The notes under the pieces are model-generated. The model was not told where the DNA came from. It did no database searches and saw only the letters and a list, made by a program, of their open reading frames with translations. From contig OX589588.1 in assembly GCA_951329385.1 (NCBI GenBank), positions 124,001 to 188,000 of the forward strand: 64,000 bases of DNA. Reading direction: 5' to 3'. Source of the DNA: Polia nebulosa (Eukaryota > Arthropoda > Insecta > Lepidoptera > Noctuidae). Position numbers and translations under genes: made by a program. Below, piece by piece: positions 20,901 through 32,900 of the stretch (the first letter of the stretch is position 1; every line of letters begins with the position of its first letter).

Positions 20901-23900
20901 TGGCTCTGATATTGTCGTAGTATATTGTCCATTCTTGAGAAATCCAGAAATGTATTAAAAGCGTTAATAAAGGAAAGCGCATATTCCACTTTTCAGCCGT
21001 AAATGTTCTTAAACTATTTTTTAAATTGAACAACATATCCCAATCAGTACTAAATGTATGTTCTTCACAAATACGAACATTTATAGGCAAGTAATATTTG
21101 TGTTTGCTTAGAGTTGTTGCTCTTAGAGGGTCAGAAATTCTATGCAAATCTCTGTTTTGGCAACCAGAAAAACACAACGTGCTGCAGTATTAGCCGCTCG
21201 TCCATACTGCGATAAACTAATCACCTACTTCGTCAGCTTGCTGATCGGTGTCTCCAAACACCGACCCTTGGGGTTGAGGCTCTAGCTTCAGCTCTGGTTC
21301 CGGCTCTGGCTCTGGCTCCGGCTCAGGCTCTGGCTCCGGCTCAGGCTCTGGCTCCGGCTCTGCCTGCTGCTCAATATTTTGCTACATATTATGCATTGCA
21401 ACTCTCTTGAGTCTCAGCCAACAGGGATGACAAAAATGGTCTGATGAAGTTGCCTGAAACAACCATACAGCATTGTCTTATTATAAATCTTTGGGCTCAT
21501 TATTTATTAAACATAAGGAAATAAAAACATTGTTACAAAACAATATTAGATTGCAGTGATGAATTCACTATAACATAGGACAACAATAAAAAAGATCATA
21601 ATTACCTGCCGTGGGGCAATTCTATTTTCAAGTTCAATGTGTATTGCTTGTAGCAACTGGGATGGTGTACTCTTACAATAAGGTCACGTTTACGGTTCCG
21701 CAGAGAACTTCCACAAAGTATGCAAACATGCATGTGGCCACGGGAAGATGAGGCACCAGGTTCATTACTTAATTCGGAGTTGACATGCTGCATTGCCAAT
21801 TGTTTACAGGCATCACATAATATGTAGTCTTCTTCAGTGATCTAAAATAAAAATTAGAGTTGTTATATGATGTATGATTGTGTGATGGTTTATATTGGTA
21901 TATGTACTAAAATGAGTAGGTATAAATACGTACTATTACTGAAGAATTCCTCTCGCAGTTCTTACAAATTACTCTCGTATCAAGATCAAAAACGAGATGG
22001 CGGCGAAGTGTTCAATGCGTATGTTACAATTAACACATAGCAATCGCAGGGCTAGTTGTGGCGTCTGCATGATTTCTCTCACAAATATCCAAGAAACAAA
22101 ATCGGTGTCCAGAAATCTAAAGCACAGAATAATCGTCACAAGTGGTAGTTATCAGTCCGTAAAACAATGCCAAGGTCAAAAATCCAAAATAGCACAAGTG
22201 CTTATCACAATTCACAACAAGTAAATCGAATAGGATGCGAATACGAATGATTGCCGGCAAAGAGAATATAATTTCATTGCCGGGGTGTCAACAATGGCGC
22301 GGGTCGATGAACGATGACCACAGACAGATTAACTTGTCGATGACAAATGACGTTCCGTTGTACGCATTTGAACAAAACTACTTACTATACACCAACATAA
22401 TTATTTTTTATGACAAGAATCCAATACATAATATCAGCATATTCGTTGATTTGATGCCTTTTAACTAATTGAATAGAATTACAGTTAAAACTTTTCAGAA
22501 AAACGTGAATAATTACAGTCTTTGAATACCAAGTCATTTCAAACGCGAAATGAATCGTCAAGAGGTGCGTTCTGAAACTATTATTTTAAATAATTTAGAA
22601 AAAGTTATAAAAACAAAAAAATTGGATAACTTTTTTTTGTGGCTACTTATTGAGATATTTCTTGTGTTATCCCTACCTTAAAAAATAAGGGTATTTTTCA
22701 TAAATATGGCGTATTGGGAGGCCATCGTTTCGCTGTCGGGTACGATTTGGCCATCCTTCTTTGCTTAACAAGTACAAGCTTGCAACACTGGAAAGTAGAC
22801 GACTATACTTAGAAGCCGTAAATTTATATAAAATTGTACGAAATAATTTTGACTGCATTGACTTGTCTTGCATGGTATGCTATGTGGTTCCTAGAACCGT
22901 CCATAGGCGAAAGGTGCGCGCTGGTATGTTATTTTCAGTGGGCTCCTGCAAGTCCAATTCTGGGATGCGTTCGCCTGTTCGTCGAATGGTCGATACTTAT
23001 AATAAGACATTCGAACATATAGACATTTTTGCATGTCCTGCCCATAAATTCAAACGCCTTATACTCGAGAAGATTTCATGAGTAATTTTCTTTTTCTTTT
23101 CCTTCTATCTATTTGTACCCTACTTGGCTGTATTATTGTTTTCTTTTTTTGTTTGTTATCTGTTGTAGTATCCACGCAATGTGTATAATAATAGTATTGT
23201 ACTTGGCTTGCCAATGCACCACCGCACTGGCCGACAGTCCGACCTCAACTGCCGTCCCCACCATTCGGAACGTTATTTATAACCACCGACGGCGACGTAT
23301 GCGCTCATGACAAGTCATAAGTATATCTACATACACTACATTCCTTCCTTATTTTAATTTATATCTAAATACTACCTGTATTAAGTTTTATAGATTTAGG
23401 TATACATAATATGTGTACCTATGTATTTTTGAAAGTATTTATTTACTTACAAATATTCTGCATGTTACCATTTTACTCATAAATGGATCGAAAATTTTTC
23501 AATCACTTAGTTATGGTATATTTATTTAACTGGTCAGCAAATGTTGTGGACTGTATTATATATTGTAGGTTGTCGCTCTTGGTTATAAAGGCGACGCTTG
23601 TTCGTAGGTTATGATGTAATGGTTTGTCGCTTGTGACAATGAAACAACTGTAGTTCTCAGGTGTCTTGATAATATTTCCCTGTTAATCCTGAAGATGTTG
23701 CTTTTTCGGGTCTGAATCAGATTATATTACATAATCATATATTTATATTTTTCCAATAATCAAAGTTGAAATTATTGTTTTGATTTAACTTCTTTATATT
23801 CAATGTAATATGCTTTGATATTATTATTATCTGAATCTTTCTTCTCCTTTCCTTTTTTTTTTTTAATTGATTCATAATTTATTATTCTTATTTATTACTT

Positions 23901-26900
23901 GAAGTCGACATTGAAGTACATTTTGGTGATCTGGTTTATCCTTCCAATCAAATTTATATTTGTCTGCCTGTTTTCTAAGCATCAACAATAACATGTACTT
24001 ACTCAGTTGGTTTCAGTTTAATGGTAGTAGCTCAACCAAGTAAATATTAGAACCAACTATAAACAAATATTTCCCAATTGAATGGAGGTGATTTGCATTG
24101 CAACATAGTCTCAATTTGATGAGAAAACCACCACAAAATGTCTAATTTAATGTAGGCGTTTTGTCACTTACGACAATTAGCGATCCTATTTTTAAATTTA
24201 GTGGAGGTTGATACCTGTAACCAAATTTTCCAATTTAATGGCGGTAAATTTTTTTTTTTTTTTTGAATGATTCAATGGAGGTTACGTCAAACCATAGAGA
24301 TTTCTCAATTGAATGGAGGTTACTTCCAATCAAGAAGTTTTTCGAGAACCAATGATCGTTGAGGTAGACGTGTTCTTGAGTGAAGACCGCGAATCGTCAA
24401 ACGCATGGCAGGACGCCCTCAGGGTGGATGAAGCGACGATCCCTCCAGGATGGCCGCCAGTAGCCGGATGAGAGCCGCCGAGAACCGAGCCGAACGGCGC
24501 GCAACCGGACTGGCCGACGTCCAGCAGCAGACCACCACAGGCTGATGATGATGATAATGAAGTCTGACCAATTTAACGGATGTACCTTTTTACCAACATG
24601 TTTCCAATTCCACTCCGAAAATATCCACTCCGTCTTCTGGTGATACATTTGCATCTTGTATATTATACAATATTTCCTGTAATTCTAGTCCACCAAAATG
24701 TATCAGCAAAGCAAGTTTCTTCTCACTACTCTCTATGCCAGTAGCTTCCAGGTAGATCACAAGTGCCCGCCTCCAGCACTCCCATTTCGTTCCTACTGAT
24801 GAAGGTCTTCACAATCAAAATTTTCACTATTTTTCCTTAGTCAATATATTCCACTGCTAACTTGTCAATTTAATGACCAGTACATATGTTCTACTGCTGT
24901 TACCCGTCAATTTAATGACCAGTAGATATTTTTTACTGATACTGCTTGTTAATTTAATGACCAGTAGCTATATTCTACTGCAATTACTTGTCAATTTAAT
25001 GACCAGTAGCTATATTCTACTACAATTACTTGTCAATTTAATGACCAGTAGCTATATTCTACTGTAATTACTTGTCAATTTAATGACCAGTAGCTATATT
25101 CTACTGCAATTACTTGTCAATTTAATGACCACTAGGTATTTTCTATTGTATTTATGTGCTCTTTGGTTTATTACTTTAGAACTAATCATGTAGCACAATC
25201 GTATAATTAGGCATAGGGTCCCGGTTTCGACTCCCAGACCGGTAGGTCGGGCAGGTTCACTCAGTTTTTCCATTGTGAACCTCCCAATAACAGATTGGGG
25301 TCCGAACTGGCACCCGGCTAGTGGCTACTGGCATGCTCAACGTAATTGGTGAACTTGGTTGCATCACACATCTCACCCTACCCCTTTGGAGAACGTAGGC
25401 GTGATGTTATGTTTATTGTTTTCACTGCTTTACTTTACTTGAGACTACTTTACTGTAGACTCTACTTTACTGGAGACTCTCTTTTACTTTTAACTTGACT
25501 AAACTCCACCTTACAGTTAACTTGAGTCAACTTCACTGTTAACTTGACTCAACTTCACAGTTAACTTGACTCAACTTCACAGTTAACTTGATTCAACTTC
25601 ACAGTTAACTTGATTCAACTTGACTTAACTTGACAGTTAACTTGACTTAACTTGACAGTTAACTTGACAGTTAACTTGACAGTTTACTTGACTTAACTTG
25701 ACAGTTTACTTGACTTAACTTCATAGTTTAATTGACTAATTTTCACAGTTCTCTTGACTTATTTTCACAGTTTGCTTGACTTAACTTCAGTCAACTTGAA
25801 AATAATCGTTATTGTATGCTACATGTTCAATATTTGATTATATAATAAACATACTTCGCAATACTAATATCTTATTCCTGACCTGGCTAAGCTCGTGACC
25901 TGGCATACTGAAGTGTATTAACACCCACGGCTAGTAATACATGACTCTGGACTTGAACCCGTTCGTTAAGTTTTCTTTACTGTATGGCCAAAATGCGTTG
26001 AACCCAACCTATGGCTTGGCGTGTTTTACTAGTAAGAACTGGCACTTGTAATGCAATAGTCCGATCCTGCAAGCATCAACAGCGTTACACTTTTCTTTAC
26101 AGATGTTGTAATATTTAGACCCTCCGGGTAAATATTTAAAGACTGTTTCTATTTTTTTCTAGCGCTGCCCTAATGAGGTACTATCACCTTCTAAATCCAG
26201 TTTTTCTAATCCCGGTAAATTTGTGGGACATCATGATGAGTCAATCGGGGAGGCCTTTTAATAATTAAATTACCTTTGCTATTTTGTTTAATATGATATT
26301 CCAATTCAATGGTAGTACCTTTGGATCAAATATTTCTCATGTGATGGAGGCACCACAGTACCATTATTTTATTTGTATATGTATCCGCAATTTATCATAC
26401 TGTGAAGGTAGTATGCACTGGATATATATTATTTGTACAAATTCCCACACGATAATTCACAAACAAAACAATGAAGGGTAGTCAATGTATCCCACTCAAT
26501 TAACAAGTGTATTTATTTTATTGTTTGATTCGTTTTGATGTTGATCTCTTATTTAAAATGATGCTTCTATAAGTATTTTAACAATAATTTTATTGTAAAA
26601 CAGAAATAGTGCTCGACACATCCCCTTCTGTTTTTTTTTTATTATTATTATTTCCGACTTGGTTTAGTTACATTTGCGCTTCTAAATATGGATAGTAGTT
26701 TAATGGCAATACTTCAATATCAATTTAATGATCAGAAAATTCTTCTTTCTTTTATATTGCGTCAATTTAATGACCAATAATGCTGTTGCGGATTTATAAT
26801 TTTATTATCCTCTGAACATTGTCAAACGGTTGGTTATTTATGACCAGCATTGCTGCTTCTGCATCATAATAATGATGATGTCAATTTAAATAATGCTGCG

Positions 26901-29900
26901 ATTTTATAGAAAAAGGAGCCTTTTTGGCCTCAAGTCTTTTTTTTTTGTTGTTGTTTTTTATTTTTTATTATTAGTTAATTGTCAATCAGTACCTATTTTT
27001 GTATCATAATACTGCTATGCTAAACTTCAAAATAACTTCGTTATTCCTTTTGTGCCAATTAAATGACCAGGCACTACGCCCGCTTACATAAAATATAGGT
27101 AGGTTACTTGGGATCTATCCATTTATTTAAGTAACGCCGATTGTTAGACTTTGAGTCACTGGATGACTGAACGGTGGTTTGAAATATTTCCATCAATAAA
27201 TACCACTCCACTCAAACAATACTGCTGTCTATCCTTTCGATAAGTACAAGCATGATATTTTGGGTTCAAAATAACAATCACAAAAATACTCCACGTCTCT
27301 GACCACGTCTTAGAGATGTGGTGATGACTATTTTCATAATCATTGAAAAGAAAGTCTGTTAAATTGAGATAGTGTGATATTATGATAGTATTTTACCTCT
27401 TTTACTGAGACTATGTTTTAAGAATACTTTTGTTAAATTGTTTTCTTTGAATTTTATAGGTATTGACCTCTGTAACTGATATAACCTATATAAACAGGGT
27501 CCTCTGTAAATGAGATAGACCTACTTATACCTGGATATCTGAGACCCTGAGTAAGTAGAATACCTCTTTAAGTGAGACGAATTTTCAGATCCCCCAACAT
27601 CCCAGTTGTCCAGGTTTCACTAGGTTGCGTGTTTCCCCACTTCAAGTAACATGGGATAAGGCCAGGAAAATAATGATGTCAACTTACGTAGGTTGTTAAC
27701 AAAACGGCATAGTTTGATATTTGCACCCAAATGACACACACATCACTCACATCCTAGTGTTGTTATCATAAGTTAAGCAATAATCACCACCGTTAAATTT
27801 AACGTTTTATACTTTTGAATTATAATACCCATTTGTTAATTAAAATAAAATAATGATTCAAATTATAATGATTCAACTCTAATAACTTATTTTGTATTTA
27901 TTTATTACATGTTACCTAAGTAGTATAAATTAACTATCTCGTCACTTCACCGATCACATTTCCTTTTTTTTTCACTTTATTTAATATTTTATTTTTATCC
28001 TCGTCGCCAAATGTAGTATCCACGCAATGTGTATAATAATAGTATTGTACTTGGCTTGCCAATGCACCACCGCACTGGCCGACAGTCCGACCTCAACTGC
28101 CGTCCCCACCATTCGGAACGTTATTTATGACCACCGACGGCGACGTATGCGCTCATGACAAGTCATAAGTATATCTACATACACTACATCTGTGATGCGA
28201 TAGTTAAGTAGTTTTACATTTTTTTTTATATTTGTTTATTGCATGTGTCCACCTAGTGATTATTTTTGCATAATCCCACAGTTAATCTGTGAACAGCGTT
28301 GTGGGCTACAATATTGTTGTTTTCTACCATCCAATATCTGAGTTTTGTTTTATATTGTAGCTGTTTGTTGTTCCAATGAAATAAAAAAAAAATAAAAAAA
28401 TATATAAATGCGAAAGTAACTCTGTCTGCCCGTCTGTCTATATGCTTGTTACATCTTCTTCACGAACGTCACAGTTGAATGGATTTAGATGAAACTACAC
28501 ACACACACACGGCACACGGGTAGACCATGTCCTGGAATAAGACAAAGGATACTTTTCGCCATGTATGACATGTATGGTTTGGATTTTCGACTTCCACGTG
28601 GTATAAGCCGCTGAGAGAAGCCAGTTATTTAATAAAGATTTATTTTTAAATGCACATCAAGAAACTTATCACCCATCTCTTGATTTACATCAATTAAATA
28701 TTTTTTACATCAAAATAACTTTTTTAAATCAAATATACTGGTTGCGCATCAAATTAACCAAAAATTTTACCATTGCGACGTACATTGTCCAAGAGCGAGT
28801 GAAGTGAGCTCGGGAACTTAGGGTACCCCGACACGGAAAGGTTAGCTTCGAAGGGGATGACGGGGGCTACAGTGAGCGACCAAAGCCAGTGAACGCAGCC
28901 CCCGTCATTATCTTCGTGTTAGGTTCTTTTAAACCCTGCAGACAGAAATAGGAGCCTCGCGCTGCGGGGCTCCGTCAACCTTACTGTCAACCGTCTTACT
29001 TACGACTGTTGTTAGCACCTTTCCGGCTGAACATTCGGCATTGTGTCGAATGCCTAGACAAAGTTTGGGATAAATATAAAATTTCCTTTCAACTATCTCC
29101 AGTATCAGAAACACTCCTTTTTAACCGACTTCGAAAAAGGAGGAGGTTCTATGTTTGACTGTATATTTTTTTTAAATTTATTTCCACCGATTTCTTTATC
29201 AGTTGTGGACCGATTTTCAAAATTCTTTTTTATCTGAAAGAATATACTCCCGAAGTGGTCCCATATAAATTTTATCGAAATTGCTTTAGCGCTTTTTGAA
29301 TAACTGAACATTGATGACGTTTCGGTGTTCTCAAATTACGACTATGTTTAAATTCCACTTTCCATGTTACTGGGGTTTTTAGTTCTGGAGTATAACAACT
29401 AAGTAAAAAGTGAAATATAAAAAACTTATTTACAAAAAAAAGCGACCTACTTCAAAAAAAAACTTACTTAAGTAGGTACACTAAAAATTAAAAAAACTTT
29501 TTACAAAAAAAATACAACCGACTTCCATATATAATACTAAAAAAAGCAAAAAATAAATAAACCTTTTAAGTCTTGAGTATTGAGCTTATTTACCTACATA
29601 AAATATCAAATTTTATATAAACTAATTTTGAGTCGGCGCCAAACAACAGTCTTATTATTAATTATCAAAATTTTATATGTACGTAGTAATGAAGAAGGCT
29701 AGATGTAGTTAATTAATATTTTATTATTTGGCGCCGACTCAAAATTAGTTTATATAAAATTTGATATTTTATGTAGGTAAATAAGCTCAATACTCAAGAC
29801 TTAAAATGTTTATTTATTTTTTGCTTTTTAGTTCTTTTTCGGCGGTTAAATTTTTTGTTAAAATGTTTTTTATTTTATGATTTTTTGTGACTCGCATCCT

Positions 29901-32900
29901 CTTTTAATACTCTGAGGCTAATTTCTAATCCTTTATCATTCCTCTTGCCACTGCCGCTGATGATGTAACCATCCTTCCTTGAGGTTCGCAGGATATTGAC
30001 CAGTTGAGGTTACCTCCAATATTCTAAAGACGTCTTTTCTTCAAAGCATTTTAAGTGGTATCTATCACTAAAACCAGTTTTTTTATATCTAACTTCTATT
30101 GTTTAGGAAAGGTATGGTTTCCATCATCAGCTCAGTTTCATGATGTGATGATTCCTAAATGCAAATACCTGATTAAGTTGTGAAAACTAAACAGAAATTT
30201 GTGCCCAATTTTAGAGGTTTTCTCTCAATTTTATCAGAATTCCATGATCCGATCCTGATTTCCTTGACATGGGACCACCCTTGAGGTATACCCTATCTAA
30301 CAAAAAATTAAGTATCAAGATCGGTTCATAAATGACGTAGTGAGAGCTGAACATACGTACAGAAACGCTAAACGTGCCCACAATTTTCGAGGTTGTCTCT
30401 CAATTTTATCAGGATTCCATCATCAGATCCTGATTTCCTTGACATGGGACCACCCTCGAAGCCCATCCCATCTAACAAAAAAAGAATTGTCAAGATAGGT
30501 TCATAAATGACGGAGTGAGAGCTGAACATACACAAAAAAAAAAAAAAAAAAAAATATATATACGGTCGAATTGAGAACCTCCTCCTTTTTTTTTTTTTTT
30601 TTTTTTTTATATTTGATAGGCTCGCGTTTGACCACTATCTCACCTGATGGTAAGCGATGATGTGGTCGAAGATGGAGCACGCTTGCCTAGAAGTAACCTA
30701 TTCACTCTTGACTTAAAGACTCCCAGGTTGTATCTTACAGGAAACACAGACTCCGGTAGAGAATTCCACTCTCTAGCCGTACGTGCAATGAATGTTTTCT
30801 CAAAACGCTTTGTGCGTATGGATGGGATGTCCACCATGAACCGGTGGCACTTCGCCGTACGTCTTGTGGTCCTTAGATGAAACGGGCTTGGCGGAATCAA
30901 ATCATGCAATTCCGTCGCACACTCCCCAAAATGTAATCGATAGAAAACCGACAGGCTAGCAACTCGGCGTCTATGTTCAAGACTTTGGAGTTTTGACTCA
31001 ACGAGTCTATCATTGCCGATGATCCTCTTGGCTCGTTTCTCAATTGACTCAAGGGCATCAAGCTGGTATCTTGCAGATCCGTCCCAAAGATGAGAGCAGT
31101 ACTCCATACACGATCGGACTTGCGCTTGATAGAGTTGGAGCAGCTGTTCCGGCGTGAAGTATCGTCTCACCTTTGCGAGGACCCCCAACTTTTTGGCAGC
31201 CACTTGAGCCTTAGCCTCTATGAAGGGGCCAAAATTGAGGGTAGATGTTAAAGTAACACCAAGAAGATCAAGTCGGTCGGTTATCGGCACGGTTACACCT
31301 CGGAAACATGGAGCCGGGTGAAATTGGCTCCTTTTAGCAGAAAAAAGACACGCCTGGGTCTTAGCAGCATTGAACTTAACCAGATTGGCATCGCCCCAAT
31401 CTGAGACAGCCTGCAAGGACAAGTTCAAGCGCCCAACCATAGCCTCTCGGAGAGACCGGACCTGAGACCCACTAACTCGTGCGTCTGGCACGTATCTCTC
31501 GGCAACAGTGCTGTCGTCTGCATACCCAAAGGTACCGGGTTTTAGCAGATCGTTAATATGCAGCAAAACAATGTTGCCGAGAGCACCGACCCCTGAGGAA
31601 CACCGGAATTAATAGCCAGCAGTCCGGACGAGCAGCCATCTATGACTACTCGGATAGACCGATCCCTCAGGAAATCTGCTATCCAATCACACAATCCAGC
31701 GGGCACACCGAAGGAAGGAAGCTTGCCAATTAAGCTGTCGTGCCAGACCCGGTCGAAGGCCTTCGAGATATCAAGGGAGACCGCAAGGGCTTCCCCTTGT
31801 TTGTCGATGGCCTCACTCCAGATGTGAATGGCATACGCTAGAAGATCTCCCGTTGAACGATTTCGGCGGAAGCCGTATTGTCGGTCACTTAGGATATCGT
31901 TAGCTTCAAGGTATGCTAGGAGCTTACCATTCAGTATACGTTCCATACTCTTACAGAGAACGGAAGTTACTGAGATGGGCCTATAATTTGCTGGGTCAGC
32001 TCGACTACCCTTCTTGGGTACGGGTTGCACGTTAGCTTGCTTCCAAGCCATCGGCACTTTTCCAGTCTCAAACGAAAGGCGATATAGGCGTGTCAAGATC
32101 GGAGACAACTCAGGCGCACACGTCCTCAGTACAATTGCCGGTATCCCGTCGGGACCACTAGCCTTGTTCACGTCCAGGTTACGCAGTACCCTCCGGACAT
32201 CCTTCTGATGAATGCGAATGTCTGACATAATTGACTCGCATCCACCAAGAGTACCAGGGGGCCTCGCGCCACCAGGATCTAGACGCGAAGATTCCGCAAA
32301 CAGAGAGGCAAACAAGCTTGCTTTCTCCTCAGCGGAGTGGGCCAGCGACCCGTCGGGTTTCAGCAGTGGAGGTAGTGAGGGGCGGCAGAAGTTCGATTCA
32401 ACCGACTTAGCCAGGGACCAAAACGCCTTACTACCAGCTGGGTAAGAAGCAAGTTTGTTCCCAATTCGGCCAATGTGGTCAAACCGAGCCTTCCGCAACA
32501 CCTTCTTGCAGAACTTGGCAGCCCTATTGAAGGCTCTCTTCTTCTGACTCACGTCACTCGCTTTACGCGTCCGAGCGTCGACCCATGCCAGGTAGGCCGC
32601 GTGTTTAAGCGCATCAGCGCGATTGCACTCGGCACCAAACCATGGTCGAGCCCTGCCAGACATTGTTACGTCAGAGAATGGAATGTAGTACTCCATTCCC
32701 CGCCGCAACACATCCGTCACGGCGTCCGCGCACGACGAAACATCAGTCGAAGAAAAGCAAGTGGGCCGCCAAGGATAACATGCGAAGAAAGATCGCATGC
32801 CATCCCAATCTGCTGACCTGTATCGCCAAAGCCGCCTGGTGCCTCTAGGGCTAGGATCGGGCGGGGAGTAGACGGATACAGATTTCACCAGACAGTGGTC

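Larger units (their letters stand above)
23164..28188 (-). mobile_element. Complete non-coding LTR retroelement (LARD-like)
   Basis: Two 177-bp LTRs (23164-23340 and 28012-28188) differ at one base and have TGTAGT...ACTACA ends. The 5-bp TCTGT flanks both sides (23159-23163 and 28189-28193). Read on the minus strand, TGGCGACGAGGAT starts two bases inside the 5' LTR (primer-binding position, 27997-28009), and AAGGAAGGAA abuts the 3' LTR (23341-23350). The 4.67-kb interior has no gag or pol. It holds tandem repeats and scraps of other elements, so it must have been moved by enzymes of another element. LTR identity implies a recent insertion. Confidence 0.9.

Noticed and set aside
24845..25140. 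Evenly spaced repeats that look like a CRISPR array
   Set aside because: The whole 48-bp unit is repeated, not just a repeat with unique spacers, and it lies in a eukaryotic LTR element.
25523..25573. AP-1 cluster in the LTR element array
   Set aside because: TGASTCA here is a by-product of the ACTTGACTCAA tandem unit, unlike the paired sites before exon 4.
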